A stretch of 35,233 bases of DNA from an uncultured Bacteroidales bacterium (GTDB taxonomy: Bacteria > Bacteroidota > Bacteroidia > Bacteroidales > Muribaculaceae). Below are positions 1 to 6,611 of this stretch, piece by piece. A program made the translations under genes and the position numbers. Each line of letters opens with the position of its first letter. The stretch's first letter is position 1. The notes under the pieces were generated by a model. It made no database searches and was not told where the DNA came from. It was given only the letters and a program-made list of their open reading frames with translations. Where the stretch lies: positions 1 to 35,233 of the forward strand of contig CACYQB010000005.1 of the NCBI GenBank assembly GCA_902776435.1, in the 5' to 3' direction.

Positions 1-43
1 CCTTCTAAGCTGTGGGTCTTGGGTTCGAATCCCAACAGGATCA
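1..43 (+). tRNA. tRNA-Arg (UCU anticodon), 3' part only
   Basis: The window opens inside a tRNA. Bases 2-8 form a seven-base anticodon loop with TCT at 4-6, which reads AGA/AGG as arginine. The 3' anticodon stem is 9-13, the variable loop 14-18, and the T arm is TTGGG-TTCGAAT-CCCAA at 19-35. The 3' acceptor strand follows at 36-42 with discriminator A at 43. CCA is not encoded directly after it. The D arm and 5' acceptor strand lie outside the window, so the anticodon call rests on loop geometry alone. Confidence 0.88.
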
Positions 44-56
44 CGCTTCCAATTTA

Positions 57-102
57 GGCGCTGAAATTCAGAGATTTTTCAATGAATTTCGGTGCCTTTT
101 TT
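57..102 (+). terminator. Intrinsic terminator after tRNA-Arg
   Basis: A 14-base stem (57-70 with 83-96, including two G-T pairs) encloses a 12-base loop and is followed by six T residues. It lies 14 bases after the tRNA end, as expected for the tRNA transcript. Confidence 0.75.
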
Positions 103-110
103 CTCTATAA

Positions 111-243
111 TAGTTTTGTACTTTACAGGCGGGAGAGGACTCCCCCCTCTTAGAGGGGGAGTTGCTAACGTGCTGATTGACTGATTGTATTTTCGTCTAG
201 TTCACGATAAATATGAAATAAGACGGCGATTGCCGTCTTTTTT
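111..243 (+). ncRNA. Possible small RNA between tRNA-Arg and the FISUMP gene
   Basis: A TAGTTTTG box (111-118) matches the TAnnTTTG -7 consensus and has TTTC, a weak match to -33, about 20 bases upstream. A transcript starting near 123 would contain a C-rich/G-rich hairpin at about 139-162. It would end at a strong intrinsic terminator: AAGACGGC/GCCGTCTT stem at 220-239 with a T tract to 243. No convincing reading frame lies between. The alternative is that this is only a second, unrelated terminator. Confidence 0.3.
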
Positions 244-303
244 AGATAATTGCTTGGCTTGCGTATCGTAGATATACGTTTTTCCGGTTCTCGGTCAAGA
301 GTG

Positions 304-1242
304 TCAATTCTGGGTGTCAAGCACGGCACGCACGGTAAACCCTTCGTAGCGGAAACCGGATTGGAGGTACCAGTGGTCGCCCGGTATGCCGATATATTGC
401 GAGCCCGAGAAGAAGCCTAGGCCGAGGGAGCAGGTTGAGTCATAATCGAGCGTGCGTGACCAATAGTAGCCCCCAGAGCCAAAGGAGCTGTTGGGGGAAT
501 CAAACTTGGAGTCCGCTGAGGGCAAGAACATGGTGTTGCCATTGGGACCAGTGACCAACATGCCGTTTACACCATTGAGCTGGGTCCACTTCCAAGTGCA
601 ACTGTCACACAGTTCTTGAATTTGCTCCCACGAAGGCATGCGGCCACCAGGATAATGGGCACAGGCGGCATCGTCCTCGGGATCCAACTCCGTCTTGTTG
701 TCCACAAAACCGTTGTAGCCAAGAGAACTTTCCTCGCAGTACTTCGTCAGCGTTTCTTCGTTGCCGTTGCACCACTTGTAGGTGCTCCAGTCATAGTAGT
801 CCTTGGGCTCGGTCTCGCCCCAGGCGAAGTAGTCACCAAATTCCTCGGGGGCCCTTGCGCCCACGTTGCACGTCGCCCACAGCGTGCCGCTAGGCAGTCC
901 CAGGTCGACATATCCATCTAAGTTAGCAGGTACCTCGAAGGACTGCTCAACAGCCTCACTATTTTGCATACCCTCACCATAGCCATAGCCCGATACCACG
1001 ATGGTCTGTTGCTTATAAGTTTGGGTAACTGTATAGGGCAGTGTTATCTCCTCACCGTTAATAAATGCCTTGTAACTGTTCGGGCAGGTTGCGGTGATTG
1101 TGAAGCTTTCGTTCATAGCGAAAACAGGAGCCTTAGCCACAGGCATTGGCCCATCATCTCCACATGATGTAAGAGATGCCAGTCCTGCAGCAAACGACAA
1201 TAATAGAATAAATAGCTTAATTGTTATCATTGTGTGAATCAT
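304..1242 (-). CDS. FISUMP-domain lipoprotein (copy 1)
   Basis: Predicted 312-residue exported lipoprotein. The N-terminus has a hydrophobic signal ending in a lipobox (about residues 23-27, SLTSC), so Cys27 would be lipidated and the protein held at the outer membrane. Residues about 36-105 form a short N-terminal domain. From about residue 110 the protein matches the Fibrobacter succinogenes major paralogous domain, with YVDLGLPSGTLWATCNVGA, GDYFAWGETEPK, a central RMPSWEQ and a late GYYWSRT. The function of the family is unknown; it is an extracytoplasmic domain common in Fibrobacter and Bacteroidales. Either Met1 or Met5 could be the start. A TACCTTTG box on the minus strand (1303-1310) is a suitable promoter. 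It is a paralog of the gene at 1543-2229. Confidence 0.9.
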   Translation of the reverse strand: MIHTMITIKLFILLLSFAAGLASLTSCGDDGPMPVAKAPVFAMNESFTITATCPNSYKAFINGEEITLPYTVTQTYKQQTIVVSGYGYGEGMQNSEAVEQSFEVPANLDGYVDLGLPSGTLWATCNVGARAPEEFGDYFAWGETEPKDYYDWSTYKWCNGNEETLTKYCEESSLGYNGFVDNKTELDPEDDAACAHYPGGRMPSWEQIQELCDSCTWKWTQLNGVNGMLVTGPNGNTMFLPSADSKFDSPNSSFGSGGYYWSRTLDYDSTCSLGLGFFSGSQYIGIPGDHWYLQSGFRYEGFTVRAVLDTQN

Positions 1243-1302
1243 TTAATATTAAATTGTGAATTCTAATTAGGTGATATCTTGTTTAAATATCATTGTGCGT
1301 TG

Positions 1303-1310
1303 CAAAGGTA
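1303..1310 (-). promoter_or_regulatory. -7 box for FISUMP copy 1
   Basis: Read on the minus strand this is TACCTTTG, an exact TAnnTTTG match about 60 bases before the start codon. No clear -33 TTTG is seen. Confidence 0.5.
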
Positions 1311-1337
1311 GCAAAAATTATTGCTAAACACTTCATT

Positions 1338-1405
1338 TTAAAATTTTTTCGGTGATTTGGATAAATCGTACAATCGCTCGCTGAGACAGGCGATAATTTC
1401 TTTTA
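1338..1405 (-). pseudogene. Decayed C-terminal remnant of the repeated unit (unit 0)
   Basis: The minus strand reads RLSERLYDLSKSPKKF-stop just before the promoter of the first FISUMP gene. The RL-ERL and KSPKK pieces recur in the remnants at 6612-6898 and 4839-4950, which are also placed directly upstream of another gene. Everything N-terminal to this stretch has been lost. An open frame continues further upstream, but it overlaps the FISUMP copy 2 gene in another frame and is not credible there. Confidence 0.5.
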
Positions 1406-1429
1406 GCCCACACTTCAACAACCTCAAAA

Positions 1430-1472
1430 AAAATGAAGACGAGACTGGCACCTCTTCGGTGTCAGCCTCGTT
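1430..1472 (-). terminator. Intrinsic terminator of FISUMP copy 2
   Basis: A 14-base stem with two wobble pairs (1439-1452 with 1459-1472) has a six-base loop. On the minus strand it is followed by CTTCATTTTTTTT. It lies about 70 bases after the stop codon of the upstream FISUMP gene. Confidence 0.7.
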
Positions 1473-1542
1473 GCTTCTCTTCCAGACTCGCTGTCGGTTT
1501 GATTGTGCCGCCTCGAGGGCACAGTCTCCCTTGTGGGATGAG

Positions 1543-2229
1543 CTATTTCTTAGAGGCACGCACTGGGCGCACCGCGAATCCGTTGCTGCGGATGTGAGAG
1601 AACAAGTAAACACTCTCCCATTCGAAGTTGCGGAAGTAAAGGCCGGACGGGTAGCCGGAGTCGAGGGTGCGCGACCAATATGCGCCGATGGATTGCACGT
1701 TGTTGAGTGAATTGTCACCACGATAGTCTGTAGCAGGCAAGAACAAAGTGTTTCCGTTGGGGCCAGTAACTAACCGGCCGTAAACACCATTCCTCTCAAC
1801 CCATTGCCACGTACATCTTTCAATCAGTTCTTGCTGTTGATCCAGGGTGGGCATACGCCACATCGGGCCCCAGTTCACGTAGGCGGCATCATCCTCAGGA
1901 AGCAGCTCGGTCTTATTGTCAACGGTGCCATATTTGTCATCGGTGCAATATTTTGTCAACTTGTCGCTGGAACTGTTGTACCACTTATAGTTATCCATAT
2001 CATATATCTCCTTGGGAGCAGTCTCTCCCCAGGCGAAATAGTCGCCCATGTCCTCGGGAATGGTGGCACCGATGTTGCACGTTGCCCACAACGTGCCACT
2101 GGGCAGGCCCAGATCCACATACTCATGATTATCAGGAATCACTGGCTCATCTTTATCTTTATCGTCACCACATGATGAGATGAAAACGAAAGGCAGTGCA
2201 ATGGCCATTAACAAAAGAATCTTCTTCAT
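1543..2229 (-). CDS. FISUMP-domain lipoprotein (copy 2)
   Basis: Predicted 228-residue lipoprotein. The signal MKKILLLMAIALPFVF leads into a lipobox ISSC at about 17-20, then a short acidic linker (GDDKDKDEP). The FISUMP domain fills the rest from about residue 37: YVDLGLPSGTLWATCNIGA, GDYFAWGETAPK, MWRMPTLDQ, GAYWSRT, and a terminal FAVRPVR. It lacks the extra N-terminal domain of copy 1. The minus-strand TATTTTTG (2243-2250) gives a -7 box close to the start. Both FISUMP genes sit just downstream of a remnant of the same repeated unit, which suggests duplication together with it. Molecular function is unknown. Confidence 0.9.
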   Translation of the reverse strand: MKKILLLMAIALPFVFISSCGDDKDKDEPVIPDNHEYVDLGLPSGTLWATCNIGATIPEDMGDYFAWGETAPKEIYDMDNYKWYNSSSDKLTKYCTDDKYGTVDNKTELLPEDDAAYVNWGPMWRMPTLDQQQELIERCTWQWVERNGVYGRLVTGPNGNTLFLPATDYRGDNSLNNVQSIGAYWSRTLDSGYPSGLYFRNFEWESVYLFSHIRSNGFAVRPVRASKK

Positions 2230-2393
2230 AAATAAATGAAAGCAAAAATAATATTGATAGGATAAATCAAAGTGCTTCTTTTAGTGTTCTGCTTTTGATT
2301 TGTTACGCTATCATAACGAACCAGTTGTTCCTTATAGTATCACCGCAACCCATTTTTTAGATTTTTTATAAGATTTTACCGCCTATTAAACAC

Positions 2394-2604
2394 TCACTTT
2401 CTTTTTGGCTTCGGGAACAGATTGTTCATGTTGAATTGGCAGGTGATGGAAGGACTTTTTTTAAAGGCGTGCTATATAATTCCCTCACGCTCAACAATGA
2501 ATAGTAATTTTCATTGTATTCACTTAATCAGAATTTTGCTGCCCGTTAATGGTGAGTATTATAAAGAAATAGCGGTTAATTTGCCACAAAGGTAAATCAA
2601 CCGC
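2394..2604 (-). pseudogene. Eroded repeated unit A (promoter hairpin, N-terminal start, C-terminal end)
   Basis: On the minus strand, the hairpin 2604-2572 is followed eight to ten bases later by a frame reading IILTINGQQNSD-stop (2562-2524), with ATA where other copies have ATG. After about 95 bases of non-coding sequence the family's end appears as MNNLFPKPKRK-stop (2429-2394). This compares with MNNKSPKSKRK-stop in the unit at 4839-4950. The unit therefore keeps both ends of the ancestor and has lost the middle. It lies between the Cys-rich lipoprotein gene and FISUMP copy 2. Confidence 0.6.
2572..2604 (-). promoter_or_regulatory. Promoter hairpin of repeated unit A
   Basis: An 11-base stem with one wobble encloses a loop that contains the -7 box TACCTTTG on the minus strand. 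The conserved CGTCTTTTC about 20 bases upstream is in the -33 position. The same block recurs at 4164-4194 and 5947-5979. Confidence 0.5.
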
Positions 2605-2626
2605 ATTGACCTTGAAAAGACGATAA

Positions 2627-2920
2627 TTATCTATGGGCTTTGATTGAATGGCCACATACGCAAGGAGCATTCATACAATTACATTTTCGCCTTTCATAAT
2701 GCTTGCAGGAACACCGCGTGCATGCTCCATGACCGGTATAAATGCTTATTGGTGCGTCCTTCGGATCTTCCCTATAGGTGCTTACGGACGGGACATACAG
2801 TCCGTATCGTGGCGCAGGGCTCTGTGTTTCTGGTTTCGACACATAGATCGTACATGACGATAGGAGTATACATGCTACTGCTACTATTAGCAAGGCCGAT
2901 ATGTTTTTATGAGTTTTCAT
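2627..2920 (-). CDS. Small Cys-rich lipoprotein
   Basis: 97 residues, not recognised as a named family. The signal peptide ends in the lipobox LLSSC, so Cys23 would be the lipidated residue. A Pro/Ser-rich linker runs to about residue 60. The last 31 residues hold seven cysteines (67, 70, 72, 80, 82, 87, 89) and histidines at 74, 91 and 96, in the pattern CxxCxCxH...CxC....CxCGH. This looks like a small metal-binding knuckle, probably zinc, exposed outside the inner membrane. No TAnnTTTG box is clear upstream, and the gene upstream on the same strand (SGNH hydrolase) has its own terminator, so its promoter is unresolved. It is real rather than chance, given the signal, lipobox and ordered cysteines. 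Confidence 0.75.
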   Translation of the reverse strand: MKTHKNISALLIVAVACILLSSCTIYVSKPETQSPAPRYGLYVPSVSTYREDPKDAPISIYTGHGACTRCSCKHYERRKCNCMNAPCVCGHSIKAHR

Positions 2921-3267
2921 ATTAGTTGTATTTTGTGTCCGGCTTATTCATATCCACAGGACTGGTAAAACGTACTGTTTATTTGCTATTTATTAGATGT
3001 GAAATGCCGCAAAAGGTTGAATAGCGTTTGGCTCACAATAGACCAACACAAAGATTGAATCGACAAACCCGACCGCGACCTGCTGCCCTTTTTAAAAAAC
3101 GGTTGGGTTACCACGAGGATAATCCAACCGCTTGTAGCTCTTAAAAGACGCTTAGCGACGTATTAGTTCATTTATACTCTCCTAGTTCTTCAACCGCTTG
3201 ATGTCTTGAATAGAGCGTAAGAATTGTCACCTATATCCAAGTCACAAACGAGGTTTCAGCGCTCTTT
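2921..3267. other. Intergenic region with no gene
   Basis: This gap between the Cys-rich lipoprotein and the SGNH hydrolase holds only the terminator hairpin at 3095-3130. No coding remnant of the repeated unit was found here on either strand. Confidence 0.5.
3095..3130 (-). terminator. Intrinsic terminator of the SGNH hydrolase gene
   Basis: On the minus strand an 11-base stem with one wobble (3130-3120 with 3110-3100) is followed directly by TTTTTTAAAAA. Its sequence resembles the promoter hairpins of the repeated units, but it carries a T tract and is not followed by the ILTING frame. Confidence 0.65.
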
Positions 3268-3939
3268 TTATTTGTTGATAAACATCAAGACCTGCTGTGC
3301 GATTGACCTCATTCCTTTTACCGTGGGATGATTCTGTTTCTTGTCTATGTCTTTTAGCTCGATATATGGAATGTCGTAATGGTTACAAATAACTTTGGTC
3401 GATTCCTTAAAATCCTTATCCAGTATGTCATTGATGAGAAAGAAGATTCTGACATTGGGATACCTCTCCTTTGCCTGCTGGAGCAGGTAAGCCAATGCAG
3501 GACGATAGGTGAAGAAGTCGGCCTGAGCGAAATTATCATATTGATAATCGCCCAATTCTGCCCCAGCCCAGTCGTCATTGGTGGCTCCAAAGATGAAAAT
3601 CACATCAGGGCTGCCCAGGCGCGGCAATCGGGTGACAAACGACCTGTAACTGTAATCTTCATTGTTGTATCCGTGGTTGCTGACCGTTGCACCGCTGTAA
3701 GAGTCAATTTTCTCAATGAGGCAGCCAGCCTGATTGATGACCTGCCACCACCAGGTCTGAGTGACATTGTCCACATCAGTTCTTGAAGTGTCGGCCGGGG
3801 TATAGTACCATGTCTCGTTTCCCGCAGGTATATACCCCTGAAAAGTCGAGTAAGAGTCACCCAAAACGGAAACTCGTTGCCGGTTCTGTGCACTGGCGAA
3901 CAGCGGAATCATCAGAATGAGAAGCAATATTCTCTTCAT
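3268..3939 (-). CDS. Secreted SGNH/GDSL-type hydrolase
   Basis: 223 residues with a cleavable signal (MKRILLLILMIPLFASAQ). The mature protein is an SGNH fold esterase or lipase. Block I is VLGDSYS with nucleophile Ser29, block III is FGATND (118-122) with Asn121, and block V is NHPTVKGM with catalytic His204. Gly89/90 near YSGATVSNHG would be block II. The usual Asp three residues before the His is Lys201 here; Asp199 or Asp197 may replace it. Length is normal for single-domain family members. The substrate is not evident; esters on glycans are the usual guess for secreted Bacteroidales members. A minus-strand TACATTTG box (3970-3977) precedes the start. Confidence 0.88.
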   Translation of the reverse strand: MKRILLLILMIPLFASAQNRQRVSVLGDSYSTFQGYIPAGNETWYYTPADTSRTDVDNVTQTWWWQVINQAGCLIEKIDSYSGATVSNHGYNNEDYSYRSFVTRLPRLGSPDVIFIFGATNDDWAGAELGDYQYDNFAQADFFTYRPALAYLLQQAKERYPNVRIFFLINDILDKDFKESTKVICNHYDIPYIELKDIDKKQNHPTVKGMRSIAQQVLMFINK

Positions 3940-4075
3940 AACTAATAAAGATTGATGTTATTAAAGATACAAATGTAGCGAATATTTTTTGCAAAACAAT
4001 CAATTTCTCTTAATTTTTGGTTATTTGGAGAAATCGTTCCCGCGCGGCAATGCTCATGCAAGCCTGGCATTACGC

Positions 4076-4194
4076 TCACTTAATCACGTTTTTATTGATC
4101 ATGAGGCGCTGGAACTTGTCCTGAGCCAAGTTTTCCGTTTATCGTCAGTATCATAAAGAATAACGGTTGATTTGCCGCAAAGGTAAATCAACCG
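4076..4194 (-). pseudogene. Eroded repeated unit C (N-terminal start fused to C-terminal end)
   Basis: After the hairpin 4194-4164 the minus strand has ATG at 4154 and reads MILTINGKL. It then passes, with a frame change, into AQDKFQRLMINKNVIK-stop (about 4125-4076). The internal part is deleted, so the start and end of the unit now abut. The first 70 bases are nearly identical to the unit at 5910-5979. Confidence 0.6.
4164..4194 (-). promoter_or_regulatory. Promoter hairpin of repeated unit C
   Basis: A ten-base perfect stem carries the minus-strand -7 box TACCTTTG in its loop, with CGTCTTTTC about 20 bases upstream. It differs from the copy at 5947-5979 by only a few bases. Confidence 0.5.
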
Positions 4195-4217
4195 CGTATG
4201 ACGGGAAAAGACGGGGA

Positions 4218-4745
4218 TTATTTATTCTCAATGAGTTCTCGTAGCTGCTCTCTTATTTCCTCATCTTTACGATAGGGACGATTATAACCGCTTTTATACA
4301 TCAAGAAAACAATGAATCCAGCGAAGACAATCCCTAATGTGGACGACCAAGAACTCATGTCTTGCTTGATAAAAGCAATGATTAATTCATTGGCAATCAG
4401 TGCAATCCAAGCGACAATTCCAAGTATCATGTCTTTTCGAGTTGTCTTATTAAAGTCGTTCAACAAGCGCTCAGGAGAGTCAATACTCTCAACTCTCTTG
4501 TAAAACAGGTAATAGGACAAAGCAGCCCATATTCCCAAACAACAGATCAATGTCCAGAATGTGAAAGGTAAACAGTCTTCAATATGATGTATATTTGGCT
4601 TAGGTAGAAGGATGAGCAGTAACACAATGATCACAAAGACTATCAAAATACCATAGAAATAGCGTTTTGCTCTAGATTTACACTTGTCCTTGAGCATCTC
4701 GAACAATTCTGTTCGACCGAGGTTGTCTAATTCCTTTGTTTCCAT
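4218..4745 (-). CDS. Small membrane protein, paralog of the next gene
   Basis: About 175 residues from the preferred start METKELDNLG. An upstream ATG at 4790 would add 15 residues. The chosen start aligns with the paralog at 4957-5499, where the N-terminal pattern (E-L/W-x-x-x-x-K-D-K-C-K) is matched. A short cytosolic head is followed by four hydrophobic segments, with a soluble loop carrying SPERLLNDFNK between segments 2 and 3. The charged tail is DEEIREQLRELIENK. No known domain is recognised. A minus-strand TACTTTTG box lies at 4810-4817. It could be an immunity-type or stress membrane protein, but nothing in the sequence decides this. Confidence 0.8.
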   Translation of the reverse strand: METKELDNLGRTELFEMLKDKCKSRAKRYFYGILIVFVIIVLLLILLPKPNIHHIEDCLPFTFWTLICCLGIWAALSYYLFYKRVESIDSPERLLNDFNKTTRKDMILGIVAWIALIANELIIAFIKQDMSSWSSTLGIVFAGFIVFLMYKSGYNRPYRKDEEIREQLRELIENK

Positions 4746-4809
4746 AATGTCTCGAATTTGTTTGGTTATTAATTTACTCCTTAGACGCACATGATTACCA
4801 AAAACTACA

Positions 4810-4817
4810 CAAAAGTA
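4810..4817 (-). promoter_or_regulatory. -7 box for the membrane protein gene
   Basis: The minus strand reads TACTTTTG, a TAnnTTTG match 65 bases before the chosen start. It lies just after the stop codon of the preceding unit remnant. Confidence 0.45.
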
Positions 4818-4838
4818 GCAAAAATTTCTGATAAACTC

Positions 4839-4950
4839 TCATTTTCTTTTAGATTTCGGTGATTTATTGTTCATAAGGCGCTGGTACTCGTCCTGACTTT
4901 TATAATTTTGGAAAAGTTGCTCAACCGATTAGACCTTGAAAAGACGGGGA
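4839..4950 (-). pseudogene. Eroded repeated unit D (promoter fragment joined to C-terminal end)
   Basis: The minus strand begins with the conserved CGTCTTTTCAAGG and CGGTTGA of the promoter hairpin (about 4950-4920). It then jumps into QDEYQRLMNNKSPKSKRK-stop (about 4895-4839). The right half of the hairpin and the whole N-terminal and central coding part are deleted. This copy gives the cleanest view of the unit's C-terminal end. Confidence 0.6.
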
Positions 4951-4956
4951 ATGAGG

Positions 4957-5499
4957 TTACTCTTCCCCAATGAGTTCTTGCAGACGACGGGTGATATCCT
5001 CATCACCGTAGCCTACAGAATATTTACCGCGTATTAATCTGTAAATATGCTCTGTAGCGGCGACTAAGACGATGATCCAGCCAATCACTTTCATAATACC
5101 CGAAGCAGAGGAAAAAAAACAGAAACAAGCAAACCACCCGCAAAATATCAATTGTCCTATCGTCCAGATGATACTTTTGTCTTTAACGTACTTTTTGAAC
5201 TTGTTCAATAGCTGTTCTGGAGTGCCGAGACCGTCGATGGTTTTTAAAAAGCTGTGAGATTTTAGAACCCACCAGCCTGACACAAGTACATATAAAAATA
5301 GCGTCAAGAAGTAAACAAAATCTTCTATTGTCCAAAGGCGAGAACGCTCAAAAGTTATTACCATTGTCAAAAATATCAGGAAAAGTATCAAGAGAACCAA
5401 CCCAACCCAGAAATGAGTTTTCGCTTTTTTCTTGCACTTGTCCTTGATAACATCCAGCCACTCTTCTTTGTTAATCAAATATAAATCTTCCAGTTTCAT
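4957..5499 (-). CDS. Small membrane protein, paralog of the previous gene
   Basis: 180 residues. Layout matches the 4218-4745 gene: cytosolic head with VIKDKCKKKAK, two strong membrane segments (about 31-52 and 62-82), a loop with GTPEQLLNKFKK, two more membrane segments (about 112-150), and a charged tail EDITRRLQELIGEE. The two genes are clearly homologous but well diverged, so the duplication is not recent. A minus-strand TATATTTG box at 5574-5581 precedes it. No named family was recognised. As with its paralog, the position directly after a unit remnant suggests it is cargo carried with that unit. Confidence 0.82.
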   Translation of the reverse strand: MKLEDLYLINKEEWLDVIKDKCKKKAKTHFWVGLVLLILFLIFLTMVITFERSRLWTIEDFVYFLTLFLYVLVSGWWVLKSHSFLKTIDGLGTPEQLLNKFKKYVKDKSIIWTIGQLIFCGWFACFCFFSSASGIMKVIGWIIVLVAATEHIYRLIRGKYSVGYGDEDITRRLQELIGEE

Positions 5500-5644
5500 A
5501 ATGATATGTTGTTAAAATTATTCGTTTAACAAAAGAAAGTCATCATACGATCACAGCTAATTTTCTTTTATCGCAAATATAGCCACTTTTCTTCTAATGA
5601 CAACTATAAAGAACAGAAATTGATTAAAAACAGTAAAGTAACAC

Positions 5645-5979
5645 TCCTTATTCTTTTAGATTTTGATAAAAATGGATAAGCCTTAACCATTAAAGCCACG
5701 TCCTTGCGTGTGATCATCCCGAAGATGTCGAGGTTCTGCGGACAGTCTGCCAAGGGCAGTTCGATCTCCATGCTGTAGTCATCGGCATCGGTGAAGATGC
5801 GGTTCTCCGATACATACTCTATCGAGGACCCCTTCTTCAGCGCTGCCTGTTTTAGATAAACTTGGCTGCGCCTCAGCAAATCGAGCAAGCTCGTTTGTCT
5901 TCGACTTGCACAAGTTTTCCGTTTATCGTCAGTATCATAAAGAATAGCGGTTGATTTGCCACAAAGGTAAATCAACCGC
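5645..5979 (-). pseudogene. Eroded repeated unit E (promoter hairpin, N-terminal and central part)
   Basis: This is the longest remnant of the N-terminal side. After the hairpin 5979-5947 the minus strand has ATG at about 5938 and reads MILTINGKLVQVEDKRA, then stops. A frame change restores coding similarity with SENRIFTDADDYSMEIELP and ADCPQNLDIFGMITRKDVA (about 5835-5690). It ends by joining KSKR, the family's last residues, at about 5660-5645. A 140-residue open frame (5604-6026) spans it but mixes frames, so it is not an intact gene. The DADDYSMEIELP...CPQNLDIFG stretch has the feel of a Bacteroidales phage structural protein, which is inference only. Confidence 0.6.
5947..5979 (-). promoter_or_regulatory. 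Promoter hairpin of repeated unit E
   Basis: An 11-base perfect stem has the minus-strand TACCTTTG in its loop. The ILTING start codon follows about eight bases after the stem. It shares more than 60 nearly identical bases with the copy at 4126-4194. Confidence 0.55.
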
Positions 5980-6012
5980 CTATGAATGGAAAGGACGCAA
6001 ATTCTGGAAAAA

Positions 6013-6540
6013 CTAATTGACTTCAATAAAGTCGTAACACTTTGTGTTTGAACCCTTAACTAAATCCCGAAGTTTTCCATAGTCTTCACTCTCAATACAT
6101 TTAACAACAAATCTATGTGCTGTACTGTAATATCTATCAGATAATTCGTCCCACACTGTTGACTTTATATTAAATGCCCCAAATACGGAACTATCAATCT
6201 CGACTCTGAATCGTTTGCCCTTAACTAATTCATAGAATTCATCAGGGTTCAAATCAGGAATTTCTTTGACTGTACCGTCATGAAAAGTTATTGTTCCGTC
6301 ATGAAATTCAGTTGATAAATTGTCATCCAAAAAATACATATTCAGTTGAGAAAACCAAATATGCCAATTTGAGTCATTATTGATTTCAAATATAGCATTA
6401 TTCTTCGTACGAGAAAAGCCAGTAAAACTAACTATCTCTCCAGCTATAAAAAAGCGCTTTTCTCCATCCCACCCCTCGCCAAATCTAGTATTTTTTGCAA
6501 TAGCGATCACTTTTGCCCTTTCAATCTGTTCTTTTTTCAT
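6013..6540 (-). CDS. Hypothetical soluble protein
   Basis: About 175 residues from MKKEQIERAKV, the start preferred over an ATG ten codons upstream because it follows a TATCTTTG -7 box (6598-6605) with an ordinary leader and begins with a typical MKK. There is no signal peptide or membrane segment. The sequence alternates beta-rich stretches (FFIAGEIVSFTGFS, GTITFHDGTVKEIP) with an acidic helix-rich C-terminus, ending YDFIEVN. Codon use and length look real. No family is recognised. It sits between two remnants of the repeated unit, downstream of the one at 6612-6898. Confidence 0.75.
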   Translation of the reverse strand: MKKEQIERAKVIAIAKNTRFGEGWDGEKRFFIAGEIVSFTGFSRTKNNAIFEINNDSNWHIWFSQLNMYFLDDNLSTEFHDGTITFHDGTVKEIPDLNPDEFYELVKGKRFRVEIDSSVFGAFNIKSTVWDELSDRYYSTAHRFVVKCIESEDYGKLRDLVKGSNTKCYDFIEVN

Positions 6541-6597
6541 ATCATTCAAAATATTAAATCCGATACACAAACCTTAATAATATAATATTTTATTATG

Positions 6598-6605
6598 CAA
6601 AGATA
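6598..6605 (-). promoter_or_regulatory. -7 box for the hypothetical protein gene
   Basis: The minus strand reads TATCTTTG, a TAnnTTTG match about 58 bases before the chosen start. Confidence 0.4.
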
Positions 6606-6611
6606 CATTCT

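Noticed and set aside
1338-1721. A 127-residue minus-strand open frame.
   Set aside because: Most of it overlaps FISUMP copy 2 and its terminator in another frame; only the last 20 residues resemble the repeated unit.
3095-3130. The hairpin as a fourth intact copy of the unit promoter.
   Set aside because: It ends in a T tract, lacks the TACCTTTG loop and is not followed by ILTING, so it is called a terminator.
5604-6026. A 140-residue open frame as an intact gene.
   Set aside because: Its first third reads the promoter hairpin and the ILTING start in the wrong frame, and its end runs past the family C-terminus. Only the middle is a remnant.
4218-6540. A firm call of toxin-immunity modules.
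   Set aside because: No toxin domain, Rhs core or secretion marker is visible, so immunity is mentioned only as a possibility.
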